Positions 46,336 through 55,326 are shown, counted from the first letter of the stretch. The stretch is DNA of 64,000 nucleotides from Paenibacillus graminis (GCF_000758705.1 NZ_CP009287.1:2232001-2296000), one strand, 5' to 3'. Notes: generated by a model from the letters alone, not told the origin. Program-made: numbers and translations.

Positions 46336-47469
46336 ATTAATATCGCCGAATATTCGCTGAATACAGACAAATGGCACCGTAAAATATTGACCGGTTACTG
46401 GATCGTAGTGTTTTGCATGCTGGTGGCACAGCTTCTGTTTGTTATGTCGAATCATGTCATTGAGATCGAATCTATCCTGCTTCCCAGTAAAGGACACTTG
46501 TTCATCGGCTGCAATCTGATGATTGTTATAGCCATGATCACGGCCGAAATGTGGCTGCGGTCGACCTCGCAGTATCATAAGCAGGCGGTTGTGGGATGCG
46601 GATTTGTGGTTTCTTATCTGATGTATTTTGTGCTTGAGCCATTTGTCGACGGTGCGCAGATGACTCTTATGATGCCTATAATGATTTCCCTTGTCTACTT
46701 TGACCAGCGGCTGCTTTATGCGCTGGGAGCCTTCAGCCTGCTGTTTTATGCCGCCATCTATTTGGGGCTGGAGCAGAGGCTGCTGGACAAGCCGCTGCTG
46801 GAGTTTTTGATGATGGAATGTGTGTTTATTGTGTTCGTTGTAATGGCCCAGGCGGTCATTATCCGTGCCCGTGAGGTGCGCGAGCATCTGGAGCAGCTGA
46901 CCAAGTCCGAGCAGGGGCTGATGGTGGAGCGGGCGATTTCCGACAAGCTCCTGAAGATTGACGCGCTGACCGGACTGTACAACCATAAGACCTTTCATGA
47001 ATATCTGGTTTCGCTGCTGGAGCAGTGTGAGAGCAATGGTCTAAGGTTACAGCTCGCATTATTCGATATCGATAACTTCAAGCGGGTGAATGATACCTAC
47101 GGCCACTGGGTTGGCGACCTTGTTCTGAAGGAGGTTGCAGCCAAGGTAGGCGGATTGATTGGATTAAATGATTTTGCGGCCAGATATGGCGGGGAGGAAT
47201 TTGCGGTTATTTTTACGGATAAAAGTGTTCACGATGCCTATGCCGCTGCCGAGGAACTTCGTCTGAACATTGCGGCCATGGAGCATCCCTATGCCGGGGG
47301 GAAGCCGATTACCGTCAGCATCGGGTTATGTGACTACCAGCTCGGGGACGGCAAGGAGAAGCTGTTCCGCAAAACGGACCATGCCTTGTATGCCGCCAAA
47401 CATTCCGGAAAGAATGCCGTAGTTACTGCGTCCACCCACGAAGATGACAATATTCTCTCCTATGCCTAA
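46336..47469 (+). CDS. Membrane GGDEF diguanylate cyclase with an apparent non-canonical start
   Basis: Five or six transmembrane helices (about 20-170) precede a GGDEF domain (about 205-370) with active loop YGGEEFAVIF, so the product is predicted to make c-di-GMP. The inhibitory RxxD site is incomplete: Asp is present but Arg is replaced by Gly. The frame is open from 46327 and reads NIAEYSLNTDKWHRKILTGYW before the first helix, but it has no ATG, GTG or TTG before TTG 46387. AGGGGA at 46325-46330 lies six bases before ATT 46336, which I take as the likely start. The conventional alternative is TTG 46387, which cuts into the first helix region and has no ribosome binding site. Confidence 0.8.
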   Translation: MNIAEYSLNTDKWHRKILTGYWIVVFCMLVAQLLFVMSNHVIEIESILLPSKGHLFIGCNLMIVIAMITAEMWLRSTSQYHKQAVVGCGFVVSYLMYFVLEPFVDGAQMTLMMPIMISLVYFDQRLLYALGAFSLLFYAAIYLGLEQRLLDKPLLEFLMMECVFIVFVVMAQAVIIRAREVREHLEQLTKSEQGLMVERAISDKLLKIDALTGLYNHKTFHEYLVSLLEQCESNGLRLQLALFDIDNFKRVNDTYGHWVGDLVLKEVAAKVGGLIGLNDFAARYGGEEFAVIFTDKSVHDAYAAAEELRLNIAAMEHPYAGGKPITVSIGLCDYQLGDGKEKLFRKTDHALYAAKHSGKNAVVTASTHEDDNILSYA

Positions 47470-47480
47470 AAGAATACAAC

Positions 47481-47520
47481 AAACCCCCTAATTCCGTTAA
47501 ATTCCGGAGCAGGGGGTTTT
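47481..47520. terminator. Bidirectional terminator between the GGDEF and YvlD-like genes
   Basis: AAACCCCCT / AGGGGGTTT with an inner TTCCG/CCGGA pairing. T-runs appear on both strands (TTTTG on plus, TTTGTTG on minus). Confidence 0.75.
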
Positions 47521-47547
47521 GTGTCTGCAAATGCTGTGCAGTTGCTT

Positions 47548-47895
47548 TTATTTCCCGGCTTCAAACGGCGTGGATACCGGCAGGAACAAGTCGATAATCC
47601 CAATGACCAGTGCTGCCAGAAGTGCTCCCAGAACGGTGACGCTGACACCGCTCACGATGAACTGGGCAATCCAAATGACCAGGGCGCTGACAAGGAAGCC
47701 AACGATGCCCCGGCCGAAGGGCGTTGTTTTTTTGCCGAAGATGCCCTCAATCACCCAGCCGAGAAGTGCAATGACCAGGGCGAGAATAAGCGCGCTCCAG
47801 AAACCGCCAACCGTAAACTGGGGAACAATCCAGCCAACCACCATCAGCACAATCGCTGCCACGATAAAACGGATCACATGACCTAAAAATCTCAC
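47548..47895 (-). CDS. YvlD-like four-helix membrane protein (phage holin 4_2 family)
   Basis: A 115-residue protein consisting of four hydrophobic helices with the family stretch IVPQFTVGGFWSALILALV and a polar GIFGKKTTPFGRG loop, typical of PF04020. B. subtilis YvlD belongs here. Despite the family name, no phage genes are nearby. The start is GTG 47895, eight bases after AGGAGG. The longer open frame to 48024 runs through the mutS2 promoter and has no ribosome binding site. Its function is not established. Confidence 0.82.
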   Translation of the reverse strand: MRFLGHVIRFIVAAIVLMVVGWIVPQFTVGGFWSALILALVIALLGWVIEGIFGKKTTPFGRGIVGFLVSALVIWIAQFIVSGVSVTVLGALLAALVIGIIDLFLPVSTPFEAGK

Positions 47896-48048
47896 TGAAC
47901 TAACCTCCTTTGGCCTTCGCATAAGGATATGTGCAGTTGTTATTGTGGCCTGCGGCAAAATTTCTATTCCCTGAAAACATACCCAAATAGCGAAACCCGG
48001 CTGAATTAGGTATAATGTAACCATCTATGAAGGGAGCTGTGACTGTAA

Positions 48049-50415
48049 TTGGACGACAAGATTTTGCATACGCTTGAATATCGCAAGATTTTAAATAAAT
48101 TGACGCAATATACGCAGACCCCGATGGGGCGGCTGGAGGCGGAAAGCCTGAAGCCATCCGGTGATTTTGAAGGCGTGAAAAAGCTGCTGCAGGCTACGGA
48201 TGAGGCGGCGAACGTCGACCGGCTGAAAGGCATCCCTTCCTTTGGCGGCGTAACGGACATCAAGATGGCCCTGAAGCGGGCTTCCATTGGAGGGCTGCTG
48301 GGGACCAGCGAGCTGCTGTCCGTGGGGAATACGATCGGCGGCGCGCGCAGGGTCAAGCGGTTTTTGGCGGCGATGCATGAAGATGAGAATATCCCGCTTC
48401 TGTTCGCGCAGAGCGATCTGCTGTCGGAGCAGAAGCATGTGGAGGATGCCATCCGCGCCTGCATTGACGAGAACGCTGAGGTGCTGGACACGGCAAGCCC
48501 TGAGCTGGCGGCCATCCGCCGCGAGCTGCGCGGAGGCGAGACGCGTATCCGGGAGAAGCTGGATTCCATGATCCGTTCTTCCTCTGTAGCCAAAATGCTG
48601 CAGGACCAGCTTGTGACCATTCGCGGTGACCGCTTCGTCATTCCGGTCAAGGCGGAATACCGCGCCCATTTCGGCGGGATTGTCCATGACCAGTCGGGTT
48701 CAGGTGCCACACTCTTTATTGAGCCGGAATCGATTGTGGCCATGAACAACAAGCTCCGCGAGACCCGGCTGCGCGAGGAGCGGGAGATTGAAATCATCCT
48801 GCACCGGTTAACCGCGCTTGTTGGCGACATTGCCGAGGAAATGGCTTATGATGTGGATATCCTGGGCGAGCTTGACTTCATCTTCGCCAAAGCACGTCTG
48901 GCCCGTGACATGAAGGCGACCCAGCCGCGGATGAATGACCGGGGATACCTCAAGCTGCGCAAAGGACGGCATCCGCTGATTCCGGCGGAGCAGGTCGTGC
49001 CGCTGGATGTGGAGCTTGGCAACCAGTACAGCTCCATCATCGTAACCGGACCGAATACGGGCGGGAAGACGGTCACGCTGAAGACCATTGGCCTGCTGAG
49101 CCTGATGTCGATGTCGGGATTGTTCATCCCGGCGGAAGAAGGCAGCCAGATGTGTGTATTTGACGCGATTTATGCCGATATTGGCGATGAACAGAGTATC
49201 GAGCAGAGCCTCAGTACCTTTTCCAGCCATATGACTAATATTATCTCCATTCTGCACAGAATGACTCCGAAGAGTCTGATTCTCCTGGATGAGGTAGGCG
49301 CAGGAACCGATCCCGCTGAAGGCTCCGCTCTGGCGATTGCGATTCTGGAGAATATTCACCGGACGGAGTGCCGGATGGTGGCCACCACCCATTACAGTGA
49401 GCTGAAAGCCTATGCTTATGAACGCAAAGGCGTCATCAATGCCAGCATGGAATTTGATGTACAGACTCTAAGTCCCACCTACCGGCTGCTGATCGGTGTG
49501 CCGGGACGAAGCAATGCATTTGCTATTGCTGAGCGTCTGGGCCTGCCGAATGCGATACTGGAACACGCGCGCGGAGAGGTCAAGGAAGAGGACCTGCGCG
49601 TCGAGCACATGATTGCCTCGCTGGAAGAAAACCGCCTGGGTGCGGAGAACGAGCGTGAACGTGCCGAAGTGATCCGCCGTGAAGCGGAGGAATTCCGCAA
49701 GCGGCAGCAGCTGGAGCTGGAGAAGCTGGAGAGCCAGCGTGACAAGCGGCTGGAGAAGGCCGAGAAGGATGCCAGCGCGATTCTTGACAAGGCGCGCAAG
49801 GAAGCGGAGCAGATTATCAGCGACCTGCGCCGCCTGGCTCTGGAGGAAGGGGCTTCCGTCAAAGAGCATAAACTGATTGAAGCGCGCCGCCGGCTGGATG
49901 AAGCGGAGCCCGCACCCCGCAAGAAGACTGTGGCCCGCAGCAGCGTCAAGGCGCCGCGGAAGATTCAGCCCGGCGATGAGGTGAAGGTGCAGAATGTGAA
50001 CCAGAAAGGCTATGTTGTGGAGCTTAGCGGTCCCAAAGAAGCCATTGTGCAGTTTGGCATTATGAAGATGAAGGTCAATCTGGAGGATTTGGAATTTCTG
50101 GCCTCCGCACCGGATTCACCGCCTCCTGCACTCCGCCGGGCAACTACGGTAAAACGCACCCGTGATGAGAATATCCGCAGTGAGCTGGACCTGCGCGGGA
50201 CGAATCTGGAGGAAGCCATAATGGAAACAGACCGCTTCATTGACGAGGCTTTTCTGGGCAATTTGGGGCAAATCTCCATCATTCACGGCAAGGGGACCGG
50301 AGTGCTGCGCACCGGGATTCAGGAATATCTGCGCAAGCATAAGCATGTAAAGAGCTACCGGCTCGGGAATTATAATGAAGGCGGCGCGGGAGTCACCGTG
50401 GCTGAACTGCAATAG
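48049..50415 (+). CDS. mutS2: Endonuclease MutS2
   Basis: MutS-family ATPase with a nuclease tail. It inhibits recombination between diverged sequences and, in B. subtilis, splits collided ribosomes. The order is an N-terminal core and clamp, Walker A GPNTGGKT (334-341), DEQSIEQSLSTFSSHM, Walker B LILLDEVGAGTDP, a coiled coil (about 510-620), a KOW-like segment (about 640-685) and a C-terminal Smr domain with LDLRGTNLEEA and HGKGTGVLRTGI. It is 788 residues. TTG 48049 is the only possible start, because a stop codon precedes it. GGGAG is 12 bases away. TATAAT at 48011-48016 is a probable -10 box. Confidence 0.95.
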   Translation: MDDKILHTLEYRKILNKLTQYTQTPMGRLEAESLKPSGDFEGVKKLLQATDEAANVDRLKGIPSFGGVTDIKMALKRASIGGLLGTSELLSVGNTIGGARRVKRFLAAMHEDENIPLLFAQSDLLSEQKHVEDAIRACIDENAEVLDTASPELAAIRRELRGGETRIREKLDSMIRSSSVAKMLQDQLVTIRGDRFVIPVKAEYRAHFGGIVHDQSGSGATLFIEPESIVAMNNKLRETRLREEREIEIILHRLTALVGDIAEEMAYDVDILGELDFIFAKARLARDMKATQPRMNDRGYLKLRKGRHPLIPAEQVVPLDVELGNQYSSIIVTGPNTGGKTVTLKTIGLLSLMSMSGLFIPAEEGSQMCVFDAIYADIGDEQSIEQSLSTFSSHMTNIISILHRMTPKSLILLDEVGAGTDPAEGSALAIAILENIHRTECRMVATTHYSELKAYAYERKGVINASMEFDVQTLSPTYRLLIGVPGRSNAFAIAERLGLPNAILEHARGEVKEEDLRVEHMIASLEENRLGAENERERAEVIRREAEEFRKRQQLELEKLESQRDKRLEKAEKDASAILDKARKEAEQIISDLRRLALEEGASVKEHKLIEARRRLDEAEPAPRKKTVARSSVKAPRKIQPGDEVKVQNVNQKGYVVELSGPKEAIVQFGIMKMKVNLEDLEFLASAPDSPPPALRRATTVKRTRDENIRSELDLRGTNLEEAIMETDRFIDEAFLGNLGQISIIHGKGTGVLRTGIQEYLRKHKHVKSYRLGNYNEGGAGVTVAELQ

Positions 50416-50446
50416 CGGCTGGAGTCCAGCAGAAAGAGGGAGAAGG

Positions 50447-50866
50447 ATGCAAGAAAATATTGATCTTTTGCTGGATCATCCGCTGGGTGCGCTGCTCGGT
50501 TATTTCACTGTGGCCATACTTGGCCTGGTGGTATTCCTTTCCTTTTTTGAAATGGTGACCAAATATAACTGCTGGGAAGAAATACGCAAGGGGAACGTGG
50601 CGGTCGCTATGGCAACCGGAGGCAAAATTTTCGGCATTTGCAATATTCTCCGCTTCAGCATTTCAGCAGGCGTCTCGATCTACGAAACGATGAAATGGTC
50701 GGTTGTGGGGTTTTTGCTGCTGATTCTGGCGTATTTCCTGTTCGAGTTTCTGACTCCGGTTTTTTCCATTGACGATGAGATCGCCAAAGATAACCGGGCT
50801 GTGGGCTTGACCGCCATGATCATTTCCGTGTCCCTTTCGTACGTTATTGGTGCTGCTATTTTCTGA
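50447..50866 (+). CDS. DUF350 membrane protein
   Basis: A 139-residue protein with four hydrophobic helices arranged in two pairs, with the motif GNVAVAMATGGKIFGICNILRFS in the first pair and DNRAVGLTAMIISVSLSYVIGAA in the second, the internal duplication typical of PF03994. Its function is unknown; family members often sit near membrane-stress genes. The ATG at 50447 lies directly behind AGAGGGAGAAGG. It follows mutS2 by 31 bp and could be cotranscribed with it. Confidence 0.8.
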   Translation: MQENIDLLLDHPLGALLGYFTVAILGLVVFLSFFEMVTKYNCWEEIRKGNVAVAMATGGKIFGICNILRFSISAGVSIYETMKWSVVGFLLLILAYFLFEFLTPVFSIDDEIAKDNRAVGLTAMIISVSLSYVIGAAIF

Positions 50867-50882
50867 TACGGGGGTAGAATAC

Positions 50883-50963
50883 ATGAAGATGTTGGTTCGG
50901 GTTCTGTTTTTTTCTGCCCTCGCTTTTATAGCGGCCGGTATAATATATCTAATGATCAACTGA
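50883..50963 (+). CDS. Candidate 26-residue single-span membrane peptide
   Basis: Reads MKMLVRVLFFSALAFIAAGI followed by IYLMIN and a stop: a short basic start and one hydrophobic helix. GGGGG lies about ten bases before the ATG. It sits 16 bp behind the DUF350 gene and 33 bp before the next gene, so it could be part of the operon. Confidence 0.5.
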   Translation: MKMLVRVLFFSALAFIAAGIIYLMIN

Positions 50964-50996
50964 ATTCAAATGTGAGGTAAGAAGGAGATAGTTCAG

Positions 50997-51542
50997 ATGG
51001 AAACAACAGTTTGTCCTTGGTGTCATACAGAGATTGTATGGGACGAGGAGTTCGGGCCGGAGGATACCTGTCCCCATTGCAACAATGAGCTTAGCGGCTA
51101 CCGTACGGTGACCCTGGGGATCGATGACCTGGAAGATGAAGATGAACCGGAAGGGGCCGGGGAGCCGGACCAAGATTCGGTTAGTGACGATGATTTATGG
51201 GATGATGAGGATAAGGAAAGTGTAGTGCCGATCTTCAATACGCTGGTTCAATTCGGTGAAGATTACGATTTGAAGCACTACGAGTCCAAAGTGGCGGCTA
51301 TTCTGGCGGCTCAGCTGGAGGCGCCTGAATGTCCGCAGTGCCATGAGCTGATGCTGCTGTCCGGCACGCAGAAGGTAGAGGGTTTTGAGCCGTCATCCCC
51401 TGAAGCTCTGGGCGGGCCGGTGCTGAAACCGCCATTCTCGCTTAATCTCTTCGTCTGCCCCTCTTGCTTCCATGTGCAGCACAGCCTGGCCCAGGAAGAC
51501 CGCATTCAGCTGGTGCGCAATCTCAGCATAGGGGTCAAGTAA
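50997..51542 (+). CDS. Double zinc-ribbon protein of unknown function
   Basis: A 181-residue protein with an N-terminal zinc ribbon (CPWC...CPHC, residues about 6-30), an acidic linker (about 42-75, strings of Asp/Glu), and a C-terminal second ribbon (CPQC at about 113 and CPSC at about 154). I do not recognise a named family. The layout suggests a nucleic-acid- or protein-binding adaptor. AAGGAG lies nine bases before the ATG. It is co-oriented with the DUF350 gene and the small membrane peptide. Confidence 0.8.
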   Translation: METTVCPWCHTEIVWDEEFGPEDTCPHCNNELSGYRTVTLGIDDLEDEDEPEGAGEPDQDSVSDDDLWDDEDKESVVPIFNTLVQFGEDYDLKHYESKVAAILAAQLEAPECPQCHELMLLSGTQKVEGFEPSSPEALGGPVLKPPFSLNLFVCPSCFHVQHSLAQEDRIQLVRNLSIGVK

Positions 51543-51620
51543 TCCAAGTATGCAGGTTATGCTTTCTCCTTGAGCTGGGCATGTTAAAGCAAACACGTCC
51601 AGTTGGCAAGGAGGAGCAGT

Positions 51621-52835
51621 ATGAAGGATTCAGCGCATAAACAGGAGGTACTGCTGCTTGCAGTCAATGGGTTATGTTCACTTGCAAGCGTGCTGGCAGG
51701 AACCTTCTTGAACGTTTATTTATGGAAAAACCAGCAGAATTTTGCCATGATCGGCTGGTTTACGGTAGCTCAGCAAATAGCCGTGGGGTTAAGCTTCTGG
51801 CTGGGCGGCAAATGGGTCAAGGAACATAACAAGATGAACGCCCTGCGGCTGGGCCTGGCCGTTTCGGGCCTTTTTTATTTGCTCGTACTGTGGCTTGGTA
51901 ATCGGGCGGTTCATTACATTTGGCCGCTTGGTTTGGTTTTGGGCATAGCTATCGGTTTATTCTGGCTAGCGTATAATATTGTTTATTTTGAAATTACGGA
52001 TGCCGGGAACCGGGATTTTTTCAATGGCTGGATGGGGCTGCTGGGTTCATTTACCGGCATATTGGGCCCTTGGGTATCGGGCTGGATCATTTCTGCCCTG
52101 CATGGAGAGCGCGGGTATCGCCTGGTCTTCCTTTTGTCCCTCTCCATTTATGGAATTGCTGTAGTCTTAAGCTTTTTCCTTAAGAAACGCAAGAGTGAAG
52201 GGGCGTACTTATGGATGGAGCCTTGGAGGGAGCTGCACCGCAAAGGCAGTGCCTGGAGGCCGGCAGCGGCAGCCTTGGTGTTTCAGGGGTTAAGGGAGGG
52301 GGTGTTTTCCTTTCTGATCGGTCTTCTTGTGTACATAGCCGCTAAGCAAGAAAGCAAGCTGGGGCAATTTGCACTGATTACTTCAGCGGTTGCCCTGGTC
52401 AGCTACTGGGCTGCGGGCAAATGGTTCACACCGAAACTCCGCTCGGGAGGAATGCTTGTTGGCGGTATTCTGCTGGTTGCGGTTATCACACCGCTTCTCT
52501 GGAACGTCAGCTACGGCACCTTGCTGATTATGGGCATAGGCACCTCACTTTTTCTTCCATTATATATGCTGCCAATGACCTCAAGTGTCTTTGACCTTAT
52601 GGGAGAGTCGAAAGAAAGCGCGGGGAAAAGGGTGGAGCTTGTAGTTCTGCGGGAGCTTTGCTTGATGTGCGGCCGCATGCTGGGCGTCTTTGTGTTCATT
52701 GCCGTACTTTCGGTGAACGATTCGCCGCGTGTTATTACCTGGTTGATGCTGCTCCTGGGGGCGGCTCCGCTGGGAAGCTGGATTACACTGCACCATCTGC
52801 TGAAGCGAAAGGCCGATGCCTCCCTCTTGCAATGA
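51621..52835 (+). CDS. Major facilitator superfamily transporter
   Basis: A 404-residue protein with about twelve predicted transmembrane helices in two halves joined by a basic cytoplasmic loop (KKRKSEG...MEPWRELHRKGSAWR, about 194-215). The FWLGGKWVKEHNKMNALRLG loop between helices 2 and 3 matches the MFS motif A region in a relaxed form. The substrate is unknown. The ATG at 51621 is six bases behind AAGGAGG. TTG 51603, which opens the longer frame, is not needed. The gene ends 29 bp before the sensor-kinase start. Confidence 0.85.
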   Translation: MKDSAHKQEVLLLAVNGLCSLASVLAGTFLNVYLWKNQQNFAMIGWFTVAQQIAVGLSFWLGGKWVKEHNKMNALRLGLAVSGLFYLLVLWLGNRAVHYIWPLGLVLGIAIGLFWLAYNIVYFEITDAGNRDFFNGWMGLLGSFTGILGPWVSGWIISALHGERGYRLVFLLSLSIYGIAVVLSFFLKKRKSEGAYLWMEPWRELHRKGSAWRPAAAALVFQGLREGVFSFLIGLLVYIAAKQESKLGQFALITSAVALVSYWAAGKWFTPKLRSGGMLVGGILLVAVITPLLWNVSYGTLLIMGIGTSLFLPLYMLPMTSSVFDLMGESKESAGKRVELVVLRELCLMCGRMLGVFVFIAVLSVNDSPRVITWLMLLLGAAPLGSWITLHHLLKRKADASLLQ

Positions 52836-52864
52836 TTTAAAGAATGGACAGGGGGAAAAGAGTA

Positions 52865-54475
52865 TTGGTCAAAACAAAGGATTACGGTCTGAGGACAAAG
52901 GTTACCATCATGGTCTCCGCCGTGGTGATGCTGGTCATGGTGGTGCTCTACATTATTTTCAGAAATCAGATTATTCCCCAGACCAGACATGCCCTGGAGG
53001 ACAAGGCAACGGCCATCGCCCGGACCATTGCCCTGATTCCCCTGGTGTCAGAAGGGCTTAATGAAGGACGCAGTAAAGAGATCCAGGCCTATACCTCCAA
53101 AATCACCCGCCGCAATGATATTATGTTTGTAGTCGTGATCGACATGCACAGCATCCGTTATTCACATCCCGATCCGTCGCGGATCGGCAAGCCCTTTGTC
53201 GGGGGAGGGCAAAAGGCTGCGCTGCACGGTGAAGAAAGCATTTCAGAAGGTGAGGGGCTGCTCGGGAAGTCCCTGCGGGCCTTTGTGCCTGTGTATAATA
53301 ACAGAGGTTCCCAGGTAGGTGTAGTAGTTGTAGGCCTCTCTATGGAACGAATTCACCTGCTCATCCGGCAGAATGAATGGACCATTATCGTGATTCTGCT
53401 ATCCGGTGCCGTACTTGGAGCGGCAGGAGCGATGGTCCTGGCCCGGAAAATCAAGCAGATGATGTTCGGCATGGAGCCATCGGATATCTCCAAGCTGCTC
53501 CAAGAACGCAGTGCCATGCTGCAGTCCACGCGCGAGGGGATTATTGCGGTCGATCATGCAGCCCGGATCAGCATGATCAACAGGGAAGCGGAGAGGCTGC
53601 TGGGCACTGCCGGGATTACAGGCAATGGAATGACCCGGCATATCGCCGATTATTGGCCGGAGCTGCGCCTGGAGCAGGTGCTGTCCAGCGGCGAGTCCAG
53701 GCAGGACCAGGAGCTGGAGCTGAACGGGGTCACTTTGCTGGTGAGCAGTGTGCCCATTCAGGTGAATGGGCGGATTGCGGGGGCCATCGCTACCTTTCGG
53801 GACAAGACAGAGCTTGCTGTACTGGCGGAGCGGCTGTCCGGCATATCCGTCTATGCGGACGCCCTGCGGGCAGGGGCACATGAATATATGAATAAGCTGC
53901 ATGTGATTATGGGCATGACGCATATGGGCCTCTACGATGAGCTGCAGCAATATATTTCGGGAACCGTGAGCAACTATCAGAATGAGATCGGTTCGATCAC
54001 CAGGTCAATCAAGGACCCGGTTATGGCCGGCTTTCTGCTTGGGAAGCTTAGCAGAGCCCGTGAAGCTGGAATTGAGCTGCTGCTTACAGAAGACAGCTAC
54101 CTCCCGGAATCTGCCGATCCGCAGGTGATTCATCAGCTGATTACCATCGTAGGCAATCTGCTCGACAACGCTATGGAGGTGTTGGAAGGGCAGCGCCTGA
54201 AGGAAATCGGGCTTTCTTTTCAATATGAACGGGGACGTCTGATCTGTACAGTGCGGGACAATGGTCCGGGAATCCCCGAGACTTTGCGGGAACAGATATT
54301 TGTCCAGGGGTTTTCCACCAAGGGAGAGCAGCGGGGGATGGGCCTATACCTGGTTCGTAAAAGTGTGGAGAAGCTCCAGGGCCAGCTTCAGATAATACCC
54401 GGCCCGGAGCCGGGAACGACATTTATGGCCGATGTGCCATATGCAGTAAAGGGTGAGGAGACCAATGACCATTAA
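52865..54475 (+). CDS. DcuS/CitA-type sensor histidine kinase
   Basis: Membrane sensor kinase of the C4-dicarboxylate/citrate family. Transmembrane helix 1 (about 13-33), an extracellular single-Cache domain (about 35-165), transmembrane helix 2 (about 170-190), a PAS domain (about 215-315), then a SpoOB-like helical pair with phospho-acceptor His339 in AHEYMNKLHVIMGM. The HATPase domain has GNLLDNAMEVL, DNGPGIPE and GMGLYLVRKSVEKL. I favour TTG 52865 (GGGGGA eight bases upstream) over ATG 52844. It overlaps the regulator gene by 11 bp. The ligand class (dicarboxylate or citrate) is inferred from the family and the fumarate-reductase-like gene downstream. Confidence 0.9.
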   Translation: MVKTKDYGLRTKVTIMVSAVVMLVMVVLYIIFRNQIIPQTRHALEDKATAIARTIALIPLVSEGLNEGRSKEIQAYTSKITRRNDIMFVVVIDMHSIRYSHPDPSRIGKPFVGGGQKAALHGEESISEGEGLLGKSLRAFVPVYNNRGSQVGVVVVGLSMERIHLLIRQNEWTIIVILLSGAVLGAAGAMVLARKIKQMMFGMEPSDISKLLQERSAMLQSTREGIIAVDHAARISMINREAERLLGTAGITGNGMTRHIADYWPELRLEQVLSSGESRQDQELELNGVTLLVSSVPIQVNGRIAGAIATFRDKTELAVLAERLSGISVYADALRAGAHEYMNKLHVIMGMTHMGLYDELQQYISGTVSNYQNEIGSITRSIKDPVMAGFLLGKLSRAREAGIELLLTEDSYLPESADPQVIHQLITIVGNLLDNAMEVLEGQRLKEIGLSFQYERGRLICTVRDNGPGIPETLREQIFVQGFSTKGEQRGMGLYLVRKSVEKLQGQLQIIPGPEPGTTFMADVPYAVKGEETNDH

Positions 54476-55181
54476 GGTGCTGATCGTTGAAGATGATCCG
54501 ATGGTGGCGAAGTTCAATCGGCACTATTTGGAGCAGGTTCAGGGCTTCGAGTTCGCCGGCTGGGCCGCTTCGGTCGATGAGGCCAGGATGCTGCTTGCTG
54601 AGCTGAAGGTGGATCTCATTCTGCTGGATATCTATATGCCGCGTACCAGCGGGCTGCAGCTGCTGTCCTCTTTGCGTGAGCAGGGCAGTGTAGTCGATAT
54701 TATCGTCATTTCTGCAGCCAGCGACAATGCCAGTATCCGCAAGGCCCTCCAGCTGGGGGCCGTCGATTATTTGATCAAACCGTTCGAGTTCGCCCGCTTT
54801 CAGGCTGCATTGTCCGCCTATCGGGAGGATTACATGCTGATGAAACACAGGGAGCATCTCAGCCAGGAGCAGCTGGACAAGCTGCTGCGCCATTCCATGG
54901 GAACGGAGGAGGAAAAGAGCGGCACGCTGCCCAAGGGTCTTACCGAAGGGACGCTGGAGAGCATATGGCGCACCATTCAGAAGCTGGAGAGTCCGGTGTT
55001 TTCCACCGAGGAAATCACGGCAGGGGCTCCGATTTCGCGGATCTCCGTACGCAAATACCTGGCTTTTCTCACAGAGGCCGGTGTGCTGGAGATGGAGATC
55101 AGCTACGGTGCGGTGGGCAGGCCGGTATATATGTATACCGTGACCGCTTCAGGACATGAAATTATAGCTGCATATATTTAA
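54465..55181 (+). CDS. CitT/DcuR-type response regulator
   Basis: Receiver domain (1-120) with acidic pocket EDD (residues 9-11), phospho-acceptor Asp55 in LLDIYMPRTSG and Lys in YLIKPFEF. The C-terminal half (about 160-238) carries a winged helix-turn-helix of the CitB/DcuR type (ITAGAPISRISVRKYLAFLTEAGVLE). It is 238 residues. The ATG at 54465 overlaps the kinase stop, so the pair is coupled. It probably regulates transport or metabolism of a C4-dicarboxylate. The flavoprotein gene at 56015 is a candidate target by position only. Confidence 0.92.
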   Translation: MTIKVLIVEDDPMVAKFNRHYLEQVQGFEFAGWAASVDEARMLLAELKVDLILLDIYMPRTSGLQLLSSLREQGSVVDIIVISAASDNASIRKALQLGAVDYLIKPFEFARFQAALSAYREDYMLMKHREHLSQEQLDKLLRHSMGTEEEKSGTLPKGLTEGTLESIWRTIQKLESPVFSTEEITAGAPISRISVRKYLAFLTEAGVLEMEISYGAVGRPVYMYTVTASGHEIIAAYI

Positions 55182-55200
55182 TCGGGCTGGCCGCGAACAG

Positions 55201-55222
55201 GGGACCTTTGGGTCCTTTTTTT
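55201..55222 (+). terminator. Intrinsic terminator of the two-component operon
   Basis: GGACC / GGTCC with loop TTTG, followed by TTTTTTTG. Confidence 0.8.
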
Positions 55223-55326
55223 GTAAATATTTGTTTGGCTGAAATGCCATCTGAAAGCGAGTAGCCTGATAGTGTTTGATTAATTTATATTATCATTTGT
55301 TTTACCAAGTTATAGAAGGTGAGTGC

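Noticed and set aside
47548..47895. Prophage remnant, suggested by the holin family name
   Set aside because: The family is mostly chromosomal YvlD-like proteins, and no other phage gene, integrase or attachment site is visible.
47896..48024. 43-residue N-terminal extension of the YvlD-like protein
   Set aside because: It runs into the mutS2 promoter. AGGAGG at an eight-base spacing clearly marks GTG 47895.
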